Notes under the pieces: model-generated
What the model was told of the DNA's origin: nothing
Database searches by the model: none
Seen by the model: only the letters and a program-made list of their open reading frames with translations
Origin: Dyella tabacisoli
GTDB taxonomy: Bacteria; Pseudomonadota; Gammaproteobacteria; Xanthomonadales; Rhodanobacteraceae
DNA length: 64,000 nt
Direction of reading: 5' to 3'
NCBI RefSeq assembly: GCF_003350925.1
Contig: NZ_KZ857175.1
Location: forward strand, 367,944 to 431,943
Program-made: the position numbers and the translations under genes
In this document: positions 9,541 to 18,366 of the stretch, piece after piece
Position numbering within the stretch: position 1 is the stretch's first letter
Layout: each line of letters begins with the position of its first letter

Positions 9541-10080
9541 CTATCGCGAAGGCGGCCCCAGCCATGTTTCGAGCTGCTGCGGCGTCAATGCGCCTCTGCG
9601 GTTTTCCAGCACGCGGCCATCGCCGTCCAGCAGCACGCTGAAGGGTAGTGTCTCGGCGGTATTGCCGAAACGCAGCGAGGTGCTGGGGCTTTCCAACTGC
9701 CCCAACAGAATCGGGTAAGGCACCGGATGGGCGGCCAGAAACTGACGCACCGCGTCGGGCTGGTCCATCGCGATGCCGACGACGATCGCCCCCTGATCGC
9801 CGAACTTTGCCTGCGAGCGCGCCAGCGCAGGCATTTCGTCCAGGCAGGGGCCGCACCAACTGGCCCAGAAATTCAGCAGCACCCGCCGGCCCTTGAACTC
9901 GGACAGCCGATGTTCGCGGCCGTCGATATCCTTTAAGGCCAGGTCCGGGCGCTGCTCGCCCATGGCGGCGACCTGGACGCCGGCCGGCACTTTCGCCAGC
10001 CGGCTCTGTTGCTGAAACCAGCCGCCAACGGCAGCCACCAGCACCGCAAGCATCAAGATCGACCAGTTGCTGCGACTCAT
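9541..10080 (-). CDS. TlpA-like membrane-anchored thioredoxin
   Basis: This 179-residue protein has an N-terminal signal-anchor (residues 7-20, ILMLAVLVAAVGGW) and a periplasmic thioredoxin fold. The redox motif is FWASWCGPCLDEMPAL, followed by GIAMDQPDAVRQFLA and the cis-proline region TLPFSVLLDGDG. Members of the TlpA/ResA group reduce or relay thiols in the periplasm. The gene lies 44 bp downstream of dsbD on the same strand, so DsbD is its probable electron donor. Confidence 0.9.
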   Translation of the reverse strand: MSRSNWSILMLAVLVAAVGGWFQQQSRLAKVPAGVQVAAMGEQRPDLALKDIDGREHRLSEFKGRRVLLNFWASWCGPCLDEMPALARSQAKFGDQGAIVVGIAMDQPDAVRQFLAAHPVPYPILLGQLESPSTSLRFGNTAETLPFSVLLDGDGRVLENRRGALTPQQLETWLGPPSR

Positions 10081-10123
10081 CGTTTTTCGCCGGCAGGGAC
10101 GCTGGTGATGTGCGGTGCCGTCG

Positions 10124-12343
10124 TCACTGCGCCGCCTCAGTCAACGCCTGCTCGACCAGTGACGAGGTCAGTACGGTGGACAGCTTGCGCCCCTCGCCAC
10201 CGTGTTTCGGAAACACCACATACAGCGGTACGCCGGGTGAGTGGTACTGCTGCAAAAAGGCCGCGATAGTGGGGTTTACGTCGGTCCAGTCGCCTTTCAT
10301 ATAGACGGCGCCGGTGCGCTTGAGCAGGGCACGGAAGGCGTCGGTGTTCAGCACCGCATGCTCATTGGCCTTGCAGGTTACGCACCAGTCCGCCGTCATA
10401 TCGACAAAGACAGGCGTGCCGGCCTTGCGCAGTTCGGCGAGCTTCTCCGGCGTATAGGCGGTTACGCCATCTTCGGCAACGGCGGCGGCGGTTACCGGCG
10501 GCAACTTGGCCAGGTAATACAAAGGCGCGGCAGTGAGCAACGCCAGCACCATCACCATGGCGCGGCTGATCGCACCACGCGAGCGGCTGCGCTCGAACCA
10601 CCACAGCGTCATGGCCAGCAACACCGCCGCGACCAGCACCAGGCCGACCGCATCGGCGCCGCGCTGCTTGCCCAGCACCCACACCAGCCATACGGCGGTC
10701 AGATACATCGGAAAGGCCAACACCTGCTTCAGCGTTTCCATCCAGCGGCCGGGGCGCGGCAGCATGCGCGCCAGTGCCGGCACGAAACCGATGGCGAGAA
10801 AGGGCAGGGCCAGGCCGATGCCGAGCATGAGAAACACCAGCAGCGCCGAGATCAGCGGGGCGGCGAAAGCGTAGGCCAGCGCCGTACCCATGAATGGCGC
10901 CGTGCATGGGCTGGCGACCAGCACCGCGAGCACACCGGTAAAGAAATCTCCGGCCGGGCCCGAACGCGATGCCAGCGAATGCCCGGTATTGCCAAGCGAG
11001 GCGCCAAACTGCACCACACCGGACATCGACAGGCCCACCGCCAACATCACGCAGGCCAGCCCGCCGACCACCAGCGGCTGCTGCAATTGCGCACCCCAGC
11101 CCAGGGCATGCCCGGCCGAGCGCAGCGCGACGATAGCGATGCCGATCACCGCGAAACTGCTCAGCACGCCGGCGGTATAGAACAACGCATGGCGACGTGT
11201 TCTGCCTGGGCTTTCACCGCTTTCCAGCAAGCTCACCGCCTTGATCGAAAGCACTGGCAGTACGCACGGCATCAGGTTCAACACCAGGCCACCGCCCAGC
11301 GCGAGCAACAGCGCGGTAAACAAACTCACCTCCAGCGCCACCGGATTCTGCGCGACGCCGGCAGGCGGTAGCTCCGGTGCCGGCCCCGCCGTCACGCTGC
11401 TGGCGGCAACCGCTCCGCTCGCCAAGTCGATATGGACTGCGCGCGTCATCAGCGGATAGCACAGGCCGCCGTCCTGGCAACCTTGAAAGCTGGCTTCAAG
11501 TTCGAGCTGTTTGCGGCTGGCCGTATCGCCATCGATGGTTACCGGCAATTCGACCTGCCCGAAATACACCGTGACCTTGCCGAAGTTCGGGTCCTGGTGC
11601 ATCTCGCCGGCCGGCCACGCGGGTTTCAATGCCAGCCCGGCAGCGTCTTTCAGGCGCAACGTGGTCTGATCGCGATACAGGTAATAGCCCTTGGGCATGG
11701 TCCAGCGCAGCAGCAATTGATTCGGCGCGCGCGCCAATGCTTCAAAACGGAAGGCTTGCTCAGCGGGTAGCGGCGCAGCATCCATGCCCTGGCTTGGGCC
11801 GCTGGTCTGACTGGCGCCGAGCTGGTTGAGCGCCGCGCCGAGGGTGCCTGCCGCGTGATCGGTGTCGGCCGCAGCCGTGGCGTTTGCGGGCAGCGCCAGA
11901 TCCAGTAATTCGGTGTGCGGTGGGTAGCAAATCTTCGGCTCGACTTCGTGACAACCCTGGTATTGCACCGACAGTTTCAGGCGCTGCGTACCGGCGGCCA
12001 CGGTGTAGGGCACGCTGGCGTCCACCGTGTTGTGATAAGTCTCCACATCACCGAGAAATTCGTCGTGATGCTTCTTGCCGTCCGGCAACTGCGCTTCGCT
12101 CAGCGTCACACCGTCGCCCGCCTTGAACTTCATGCGGCCGCGGTAGAGGTAGTAATCGGGCGCGATGGCCCAGTGCAGTTTCAACACGCCGGGCGTGGCG
12201 GTATCGGTGCTGAGTTTGTAAGCCTCGGTGACCGGCAGCAAGCCGTCTTCTGCATCCTGAGCCGGTGTCGGCAGGGCGCAAAACAGCAGGCCAAGCAAGA
12301 TCGTGAACCGGGCGGCCAGACGGCCAAAATGGGTCGAACGCAT
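10124..12343 (-). CDS. dsbD: Thiol:disulfide interchange protein DsbD with duplicated N-terminal domain
   Basis: This 739-residue protein carries electrons from cytoplasmic thioredoxin to periplasmic proteins. A signal peptide ends near ALPTPAQ. Two DsbD-alpha-type domains follow in tandem: residues about 30-150 with QGCHEVEPKICYPP, and about 190-310 with QGCQDGGLCYPL, each with the paired active-site cysteines. The polytopic beta domain begins LGGGLVLNLMPCVLPVLSIKAVSL and has the second Cys at VASPCTAPFMGTAL. The C-terminal thioredoxin-like domain has TADWCVTCKANE. E. coli DsbD is about 565 residues; the extra length is the second alpha domain. A TlpA-like gene follows. Confidence 0.96.
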   Translation of the reverse strand: MRSTHFGRLAARFTILLGLLFCALPTPAQDAEDGLLPVTEAYKLSTDTATPGVLKLHWAIAPDYYLYRGRMKFKAGDGVTLSEAQLPDGKKHHDEFLGDVETYHNTVDASVPYTVAAGTQRLKLSVQYQGCHEVEPKICYPPHTELLDLALPANATAAADTDHAAGTLGAALNQLGASQTSGPSQGMDAAPLPAEQAFRFEALARAPNQLLLRWTMPKGYYLYRDQTTLRLKDAAGLALKPAWPAGEMHQDPNFGKVTVYFGQVELPVTIDGDTASRKQLELEASFQGCQDGGLCYPLMTRAVHIDLASGAVAASSVTAGPAPELPPAGVAQNPVALEVSLFTALLLALGGGLVLNLMPCVLPVLSIKAVSLLESGESPGRTRRHALFYTAGVLSSFAVIGIAIVALRSAGHALGWGAQLQQPLVVGGLACVMLAVGLSMSGVVQFGASLGNTGHSLASRSGPAGDFFTGVLAVLVASPCTAPFMGTALAYAFAAPLISALLVFLMLGIGLALPFLAIGFVPALARMLPRPGRWMETLKQVLAFPMYLTAVWLVWVLGKQRGADAVGLVLVAAVLLAMTLWWFERSRSRGAISRAMVMVLALLTAAPLYYLAKLPPVTAAAVAEDGVTAYTPEKLAELRKAGTPVFVDMTADWCVTCKANEHAVLNTDAFRALLKRTGAVYMKGDWTDVNPTIAAFLQQYHSPGVPLYVVFPKHGGEGRKLSTVLTSSLVEQALTEAAQ

Positions 12344-12433
12344 TGCAACTCCAGCTTCGAAGGGTCAGCGCCTTGGCGCGGACGAGAGGGGATTATGGAC
12401 CAGCTAGCCGAGGGTGGCCGACTTGATGCGTGC

Positions 12434-13348
12434 TTATGTCTCTTCCACCGCGGCCACCGTACCGGCAGCGGTCGTGGGGCGGAAGCGGATCAGTCCGGTG
12501 GTCAAGGCCGTTCCAAGCAAGATCACCACGCAGCCCACCGCCATCGCCATGGTGAATGTCTCGCCAAGAAACAGCGTGCCCCACAGCACGCCGAAGGCCG
12601 GAATCAAATACAGCACCGTCATGCTGCGTGCCGCGCCCACTCGCGCTATCAGCCGAAAGAACAGCAGATAGGCGACGGCGGTACAGGCTACGGCCAGGCC
12701 CAGCATGGCCAGCCATGCCTGTGTACTCGGGGTCTGCGCCGGCCATTGCCAGATCGTGGATGGCGTGAGCAACAGTGCCGCGACGATCTGGCTGCCGGCC
12801 GTCGTCGACATCGGCGATACCGTACGCAAACGGCGATGGCTGTAATGCACCGAGAAGGCGTAGCACACGGTAGCGCCGACACAGGCGGCCATTGCCCAGC
12901 CAGCGTGGGCGTTGCCGTGACCAAGCCCGGCGGTGTCGCCGACCAGCCACAGCACGCCGGCCAACCCAATCAGCAGGCCGAGGATGCGTGGCGTATCGAG
13001 CTTTTCACTTAGCCACAGCCAGCCAGAGGCGGCTACCAGCAGCGGGGTAATCGCGTCGAAGATCGCCGACAGCCCCGCCGGCAGGCTTTGTGCGGCGTAC
13101 GAAAACAGTACGTAAGGCAGGGCCGAATTGGTCAGGCCGACCACGGCGATCGGCCGCCAATGCGCGCGCAGCTCAGTCATATAACGACGCGACGCCAGCA
13201 TCGGTGCGAAACAAAGCGCCGCGCCGATCGCGCGCAGGCCCGCCAGCGGCATGCTGCCAAAGGCATCGGCGCCCATTCGCATAAACAGAAACGAGGCACC
13301 CCATAAGGCTCCAAGTAACAGCAGTGCGGCGATATCAGAGCGTTTCAT
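12434..13348 (-). CDS. EamA/DMT-family transporter
   Basis: This 304-residue inner-membrane protein has ten predicted helices in two EamA repeats, for example IAALLLLGALWGASFLFMRM at the start and VAYLLFFRLIARVGAARSMTVLYLIPAFGVLWG in the second half. Members of the drug/metabolite transporter family export amino acids, nucleosides or other metabolites. The substrate cannot be read from sequence. It is 29 bp upstream of the GST gene on the same strand in genome coordinates, so the GST gene may read into it. Confidence 0.92.
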   Translation of the reverse strand: MKRSDIAALLLLGALWGASFLFMRMGADAFGSMPLAGLRAIGAALCFAPMLASRRYMTELRAHWRPIAVVGLTNSALPYVLFSYAAQSLPAGLSAIFDAITPLLVAASGWLWLSEKLDTPRILGLLIGLAGVLWLVGDTAGLGHGNAHAGWAMAACVGATVCYAFSVHYSHRRLRTVSPMSTTAGSQIVAALLLTPSTIWQWPAQTPSTQAWLAMLGLAVACTAVAYLLFFRLIARVGAARSMTVLYLIPAFGVLWGTLFLGETFTMAMAVGCVVILLGTALTTGLIRFRPTTAAGTVAAVEET

Positions 13349-13377
13349 GGGGGTTTTCCGGTGGGCGAGGTGGCAGA

Positions 13378-14097
13378 TCAGCGCGTTGTCGTGGTGGCGC
13401 TTTGTCCAAACAGCACACGCCGCTCTTCATCAGATATGGCGCTGTTTTTAGGCGCGTATACATTGGCCACGCCCTCGTAAGTACGTATCGTGGCCGGCCG
13501 TGCCGCCATCGTCTCGAACCAGCGGGCAAGGTGCGGAAAATCAGCCAGGTTCTGGCCGTGCGCCTCATGCGGCACGATCCACGGGTAGCAGGCGATGTCC
13601 GCGATAGAAAAAGCGCCGGCGATAAATTCGCGATCGGCCAGCCGCTGATTCAACACGCCGTACAGGCGGCTGGTCTCTTTGGTGTAGCGCTCGATCGCAT
13701 AAGGCACCTTCTCCGGCGCATACACATTGAAATGGCCGATCTGCCCGGCCATCGGCCCCAGGCCGGCCATCTGCCAGAACAACCACTGCAGCACTTCGGC
13801 GCGGCCGTGCGCATCGCTAGGAATCAGGTGTTGGTTCTGCTCCGGCCCGATCTTGTCGGCGAGGTAAAGCATGATCGCGCCCGATTCGAACATCGTTACC
13901 GGGGCGCCACCACCGACCGGCTCGTGATCGACGATGGCCGGAATCTTGTTATTCGGCGAGATCGCCAGATACTCCGGCTTGAACTGCTCGCCTTTGCCGA
14001 TGTTCACCGGCACTAACCGATACGGCAGGCCGGCTTCTTCAAAAAACAGGCGCGCCTTGAGGCCGTTGGGGGTGGCTGCGTAGTAAAGGTCGATCAT
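13378..14097 (-). CDS. Glutathione S-transferase family protein (YfcG/YghU-like)
   Basis: This 239-residue protein starts MIDLYYAATPNGLKARLFFEEAGLPYRLVPVNI, the thioredoxin-like GST N-domain typical of the Ure2/YfcG group, with the glutathione-site segments NKIPAIVDHEP and FESGAIMLYLADK. The helical C-domain contains EVLQWLFWQMAGLGPMAGQ and FIAGAFSIADIACYPWI. YfcG-like proteins act as glutathione-dependent disulfide reductases. The ATG at 14097 gives the family start; a longer in-frame extension is unsupported. It diverges from a MocR regulator, which is its probable controller. Confidence 0.93.
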   Translation of the reverse strand: MIDLYYAATPNGLKARLFFEEAGLPYRLVPVNIGKGEQFKPEYLAISPNNKIPAIVDHEPVGGGAPVTMFESGAIMLYLADKIGPEQNQHLIPSDAHGRAEVLQWLFWQMAGLGPMAGQIGHFNVYAPEKVPYAIERYTKETSRLYGVLNQRLADREFIAGAFSIADIACYPWIVPHEAHGQNLADFPHLARWFETMAARPATIRTYEGVANVYAPKNSAISDEERRVLFGQSATTTTR

Positions 14098-14179
14098 GGT
14101 GATGCGTGCTCCGGTGTCGTCTGAGGTACAGAGTAGGTGTAAATTTGGGTCCCTATAAGATCCACATCTTGGACATTTA
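14098..14179. promoter_or_regulatory. Divergent promoter region between GST and MocR regulator genes
   Basis: The 82-bp gap must hold promoters for both divergent genes. A CCTATAAGATCC element around 14153-14164 and short CC/GG direct repeats are visible but no exact operator can be defined. MocR regulators usually bind direct repeats in such gaps. Confidence 0.4.
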
Positions 14180-15622
14180 ATGGCACCAATTTTCGGGTTT
14201 CCGATCACGCTGCCGCCGCCCGGCACGCGCGAGCGGCTGCGTGCCCTGCATGGGCAGTTGCGCGCGGCGATCCTCGACGGTCGCCTCCAGGCAGGTTTGC
14301 GGCTGCCGGCGACACGCGAGTTGGCCGAGGCGTTGCAGGTGTCGCGCAATACCGTAGTGGCGGCCTATGACCTGCTGTTGAGCGAAGGCTATGTCGTCGC
14401 CAGGCGCGGTGCCGGCAATTACGTCGCCGATCTGCTGTCACGCCGCAGCGCGGGGCGGGTGCTAAGCAAGCACGCCGACATGCAGCGTCGGCTGGCGCCG
14501 TACTGGCGTGAATCCACCGGCCCTCATTCGCCGGCGCAACAACGGCCTTTTCAATACGACTTTCGAGTTGGCGTGCCGGATAACCGGCAATTTCCATTCG
14601 AGGTCTGGCGGCGGTTGTCGGCGCGCGCCCTGCGCGACCTGTCCAAGGCGCCGCCGATCTACGGTCAGCCGGAAGGGCGGCCGGCCTTGCGCGATGCCAT
14701 CGCCCGGCATGTCTCGTTCGCCCGCGCGGTAGCTTGCCACCCCGACGATGTCATCGTTACCAGCGGTGCGCAGCAGGCTTTTGATTTGTTGGCGCGCGTA
14801 CTCGTAACACCCGGACAAACCACGCTGGCGGTGGAGGATCCTGGTTATCCGCCGTTGCGTGCGGCGTTTACCGCCGCCGGCGCCAAAGTGGTTGCCGTGC
14901 CAGTGGATGACGAAGGGCTGGTAGTGGAGCAATTGCCCGCTTCGACACAGGTGATCTACGTCACCCCGTCACATCAGTTTCCGCTGGGCATGCCGCTATC
15001 GCCACGTCGTCGCGCGGCGCTGCTGGCCTTCGCGCAAACACATAACGCCACCATCATCGAAGACGACTATGACGGCGAGTTCCGCTATGGCGGGCGCCCC
15101 CTGGACGCACTGCAAACGCTCGATCGCCACGGCTCGGTCTGCTACGTCGGCACCTTCTCCAAATGTCTTTTTCCAACCTTGCGCCTGGGCTATCTGGTGG
15201 CGCCACCCTGGTTGCATCCCGCATTGGCCGAGGCCAAGCAACACAGCGACTGGCATTGCGATGTCGTGGCACAAGACACCCTGGCCGCGTTTATTGCCGA
15301 GGGCCATCTCGTGCGTCATGTGCGCAAGATGAGCAAGGTGTACGCCGAGCGGCGCGAGGTGTTGCTGCATGCCATGGTCAAGTACGGCGGCGGTCGCCTG
15401 CAGGCGTTGGCATCGGATGCCGGGTTGCATCTGGCGGCGACTTTGCCGGGCACTGTGGACATTGACGCATTGATTGCGCGGGCTGCCGATGGGGGTATCC
15501 GGCTGGAGTCGCTGCATGGGTATGCCCATGGTTCGGTGGCGCCGCATGGGTTGGTGTTTGGGTTTGGGATGGTGGATGTGGGGGGGATTGATGGGGCGAT
15601 ACGTCGGGTGATGGAGTTGTAG
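14180..15622 (+). CDS. MocR-type (PdxR-like) GntR regulator with aminotransferase domain
   Basis: This 480-residue protein has an N-terminal GntR winged helix (LHGQLRAAILDGRLQAGLRLPATRELAEALQVSRNTVVAAYDLL) joined to a fold-type I aminotransferase domain. PLP-site landmarks are SGAQQAFDLLARVL, VEDPGYPPLRAAF, TPSHQFPLGM, EDDYDGEFRYGG, and the Schiff-base lysine in YVGTFSKCLFPTLRLGYL. MocR proteins sense PLP or an amino-compound and regulate a neighbouring, usually divergent, gene, here the GST. Confidence 0.95.
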   Translation: MAPIFGFPITLPPPGTRERLRALHGQLRAAILDGRLQAGLRLPATRELAEALQVSRNTVVAAYDLLLSEGYVVARRGAGNYVADLLSRRSAGRVLSKHADMQRRLAPYWRESTGPHSPAQQRPFQYDFRVGVPDNRQFPFEVWRRLSARALRDLSKAPPIYGQPEGRPALRDAIARHVSFARAVACHPDDVIVTSGAQQAFDLLARVLVTPGQTTLAVEDPGYPPLRAAFTAAGAKVVAVPVDDEGLVVEQLPASTQVIYVTPSHQFPLGMPLSPRRRAALLAFAQTHNATIIEDDYDGEFRYGGRPLDALQTLDRHGSVCYVGTFSKCLFPTLRLGYLVAPPWLHPALAEAKQHSDWHCDVVAQDTLAAFIAEGHLVRHVRKMSKVYAERREVLLHAMVKYGGGRLQALASDAGLHLAATLPGTVDIDALIARAADGGIRLESLHGYAHGSVAPHGLVFGFGMVDVGGIDGAIRRVMEL

Positions 15623-16108
15623 TGTTGTGGCGATCGGGTTCGCCTGCGGCGGGCTTTCGGCCACCTGCCGGTGGTCGAGTCACTTTTCTTTGCTTGCTCA
15701 AAGAAAAGTAACCAAAAGAAAGAGCACCCCGGTGAGTCGCCCTTCGGGTACGTGAGGGCCGGCCGGGCTTTTCGACAGGGCTTCCTGCCCTGGCGAAAAG
15801 GCATCGACATCCATGTCGATGCCCCTGCGGGCCTGATCGTCCGACCCTCACCGACGCACAGGGGCCCCGAGGTCAAGAGCAACAGCAAGATCAAAATCAA
15901 AAGCAAAGTCAAAGGCTGCGAGCGTTGCTTTTGCCCCTCCCCTGCGACCGAAGGGAGTCCCCTTTTCGGGACTTGCAGGGGGAGGCTGGGAGGGGGTGCC
16001 CCCTTGCGATACACCCAAGGTGGTCCTCCCAGATTGCCGCAAAGTGGTTCTTACCCACGCGTTGCGAAGTAGCCAGTATGGCGACACCCTCACCACGCGA
16101 TCCTTCTT
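15623..16108. other. Intergenic region of dispersed-repeat DNA
   Basis: No gene is supported in these 486 bp. It contains two small hairpins, a coding-like GC-rich stretch without conserved protein features, a purine-rich tract (15873-15915, AGCAAGATCAAAATC-like) and a C-rich/G-rich inverted element (about 15936-16004) related to the inverted repeat at 58860-58950. Confidence 0.6.
15661..15709. repeat. Palindromic intergenic repeat (two hairpins)
   Basis: CCACC-TGCC-GGTGG (15661-15674) is followed by a perfect 11-bp stem ACTTTTCTTTG / CAAAGAAAAGT (15682-15692 and 15699-15709) with a 6-base loop. It lies 38 bp after the MocR stop. No T-run follows, so it may act as a stabilising hairpin rather than a classical terminator. 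I recall similar AAAGAAAAGTAACCAAAAG elements as dispersed repeats in related genomes. Confidence 0.6.
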
Positions 16109-17125
16109 ATGCGCACTTTGCTTGGGCTTTTTCTTCTGCTGTTTTCGTTGACGGCGCTGCCGCTGCGGGCCGAAACCGGTCAGCAGCGTGCCGAGGCGGC
16201 CGGGCGTGGCCTGGTCGGTTCGCCGGCACCGCGACTGGTACTCAAAACGATCGATGGCAAGACCATCGATCTGGCCAGCCTGTATGGCAAGCAGGCGATT
16301 TATTTAAAATTCTGGGCCACCTGGTGTGTGCCGTGTCGCGAGCAGATGCCGCACCTGGAGCGTACCTTTGAGCAGGCCGGGCCGGATCTGGCGGTGATCG
16401 CCATCGATGTCGGCTTCGACGACACCATTGCCGACGTGCGCAAGTATCGCGACACCGTGGGGCTGCACATGCCCATCGTGTTCGACGACGGCACGCTGGG
16501 CCAGGCGTTCAACTTACGCGTAACGCCGCAGCACATCGTGATCGGTCGCGACGGTCGTATCCAATATGTCGGCCATATGGCGGATGCCAAGCTCGATGCA
16601 GCCTTGCTCGCCGCCCGCACCGCATCGGCACCTTCAGTGCAAGGGGCGGTGGCGGCCAAGGATGATCCGCACTACGACGTAGGCGATCACGTGCCGGCAT
16701 TCACCGCGCCGACGCTCGACGGGTCGGTATTCAAAGCACAGGACACCGCCGTGAAGGGGCCGACCGTGCTGGTATTTCTGTCGCCCTGGTGCGAGTCGTA
16801 TCTGGCAGATAGCCGTCCAAAGGTTGCCGCAAGTTGCCGTGCCGTGCGCGAGCAGGTGACCAAACTATCTCGCGCCGGCCATACCCGCTGGCTCGGCATT
16901 GCCTCGGGTTTGTGGGCGAGTAAAGACGATTTGAGCGGCTATCGCAAAGAGCATCAGCTAAGCATGCCGTTGACGCTCGATGAAAGCGGTGCGCTGTTCC
17001 GTCAATTCCGCGTCATGCATGTGCCTACTCTGTTGGTGGTCGATGCCCAAGGGAAAATAGTGCGACGCATCGAAGGTGTGGACGCGACGCTTCCCACTCA
17101 GTTGCAGGCCCTGTCGGCGCGTTGA
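16109..17125 (+). CDS. Exported protein with two thioredoxin-like domains (TlpA family)
   Basis: This 338-residue protein has a signal peptide (MRTLLGLFLLLFSLTALPLRA). Domain 1 (about 35-165) is a TlpA-like thioredoxin with FWATWCVPCREQMPHLE and the cis-Pro region VTPQHIVIGRDG. Domain 2 (about 190-335) repeats the fold: LVFLSPWCESYL in place of CXXC and VMHVPTLLVVDAQGKIV. The second domain keeps only one of the two active-site cysteines, so it may bind or shield a partner rather than exchange disulfides. It stands alone, with a cupin gene 98 bp downstream. Confidence 0.85.
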   Translation: MRTLLGLFLLLFSLTALPLRAETGQQRAEAAGRGLVGSPAPRLVLKTIDGKTIDLASLYGKQAIYLKFWATWCVPCREQMPHLERTFEQAGPDLAVIAIDVGFDDTIADVRKYRDTVGLHMPIVFDDGTLGQAFNLRVTPQHIVIGRDGRIQYVGHMADAKLDAALLAARTASAPSVQGAVAAKDDPHYDVGDHVPAFTAPTLDGSVFKAQDTAVKGPTVLVFLSPWCESYLADSRPKVAASCRAVREQVTKLSRAGHTRWLGIASGLWASKDDLSGYRKEHQLSMPLTLDESGALFRQFRVMHVPTLLVVDAQGKIVRRIEGVDATLPTQLQALSAR

Positions 17126-17222
17126 GCGCAGCAATGAGTCGGTGACGGGTACGGCGATGGACCATCGCCTGCCCCTCATCGATACAGAGACTTTCCACCC
17201 GTATATGTACGAGGTCCATCAC

Positions 17223-17588
17223 ATGAGTCGCATGTCGATTCTTACCTTCGCCTTGCTGGGCTTTTTCTCGCTAGCCGCCCAGGGCGCGCAAGAGCATCCT
17301 GTATTGAAGGCCACGTTGACGCAGGCCCCCGGCCATCAACTCACCGCGCTCAGCGTGAGCTACGCCCCCGGTCAATCCACCCCTTCGCATCACCACGACG
17401 CCGACGCCTTCGTCTACGTGTTGTCGGGCCACATCCGCAGTCAGTTAGCGGGCAGCCCGGTAAAAGTCTATGGCGCAGGAGAGAGCTGGTTCGAGCCCGC
17501 CGGTATAGAGCATGTTGTCAGCGGCAACGCCAGCACCAGCGAGCCCGCCACCATGCTGGTGGTCTTCATCGCCAAGCCGGTGCCGTAG
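17223..17588 (+). CDS. Exported small cupin protein
   Basis: This 121-residue protein has a signal peptide (MSRMSILTFALLGFFSLAAQGA) and a single cupin barrel. Cupin motif 1 appears as PGQSTPSHHHDADAFVYVLSGHI and motif 2 as GESWFEPAGIEHVVSGNAS, with metal-ligand histidines in HHHD and EH. The start at the ATG of MSRMS gives a clean signal peptide. The TAG stop is formed inside a dispersed repeat (GTAGGTTGGGG) at 17585. A shortened copy of its 3' end lies at 18975-19043. Substrate unknown. Confidence 0.85.
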   Translation: MSRMSILTFALLGFFSLAAQGAQEHPVLKATLTQAPGHQLTALSVSYAPGQSTPSHHHDADAFVYVLSGHIRSQLAGSPVKVYGAGESWFEPAGIEHVVSGNASTSEPATMLVVFIAKPVP

Positions 17589-17660
17589 GTTGGGGTGAGC
17601 GCAAGCGAACCCCAACGTTGCGAGGTGTTGCGTATCACGTTGTTCAGCCCAGCCTCCGTG
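17584..17660. repeat. GTAGGTTGGGGTGAGC intergenic repeat, copy 1
   Basis: GTAGGTTGGGGTGAGCGCAA then GCGAACCCCAAC form an imperfect hairpin (TTGGGGT / ACCCCAA). A second segment with GTTGCG..TATCACG..GTTCAGCCCAGCCT follows. Three further copies are at 18898, 19041 and 19592. This copy supplies the cupin stop codon. Confidence 0.8.
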
Positions 17661-17781
17661 GCCAGATATGAAGAGGTCGGGGAAGAGGGCGATGTCGATC
17701 TATCGAATAATCGATAGTCACGACTCAATTCGCCCCGTCCCCTGCTCGGTATGCGAAAGCATGTTTCTTCGAGCGGTCTTG

Positions 17782-18366
17782 TTAGAGTTCTACACGATAT
17801 GAATTTGCGCTAATACTCATCGATGCTATGAAATAGACGGTGACTTGAGCGCCGTTACGAGTGCACTGCAAGCTGGTTTTTTTCTCTGCCCCTGATTGGC
17901 TTACTAAAGCCATGCCGGGTGCCGTAAGCCACCAGTTATTTGTACTTGAGAAGTTTCCTTGTGCGATGACGAAGTTCTGGCAGGTTGTCGATACTCCGTT
18001 TTTCGTAAAGGTAATGGTGCCCTTGGCCGCAAAGTTCAGTTCAGCCGGCCTGTTTTTGAAATCGTTTGTACCAAGGCCCACGCCCCCTTGAGCTTGCGTG
18101 TTAAACCAATTGCCCACGGTGGAGCTTTTTTTTCGGCCGGCCCTGACCTTTAAGAAAGCGCTGCCGGAGGTCCAATTTCCACCGCTAATGCCGCCCCACG
18201 GTTGCCCTGAAGTAATGGAGTAAGAGCTTGTTGAGAATTGGGCTTCAGGTGAGTTTCCAAAACTGAAGGTCACTATGTTGTCGCGTATCGTGGCCGCCTG
18301 CAGGTTGAGGCTGCACAATAAGCACGATCCGGCTACTAGAAGGGTCTTGATGCCTATCTTTTTCAT
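17782..18366 (-). CDS. Hypothetical exported protein
   Basis: This 194-residue protein has a signal peptide (MKKIGIKTLLVAGSCLLCSLNLQAA) and a beta-rich, Ser/Asn/Gly-rich mature part with two cysteines (STTCQNF, SLQCTRN) that could pair. GAGGAAG lies 6 bases upstream of the ATG. The gene is clearly less GC-rich than its neighbours and is followed upstream by AT-rich DNA, which suggests acquisition by transfer. No family recognised. Confidence 0.7.
   Translation of the reverse strand: MKKIGIKTLLVAGSCLLCSLNLQAATIRDNIVTFSFGNSPEAQFSTSSYSITSGQPWGGISGGNWTSGSAFLKVRAGRKKSSTVGNWFNTQAQGGVGLGTNDFKNRPAELNFAAKGTITFTKNGVSTTCQNFVIAQGNFSSTNNWWLTAPGMALVSQSGAEKKTSLQCTRNGAQVTVYFIASMSISANSYRVEL

Noticed and set aside
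17481..17501. GGTTCGAGCCC-like T-arm resembling a tRNA 3' end
   Set aside because: It lies inside the cupin coding sequence, and no acceptor, D-arm or anticodon arm can be drawn around it.
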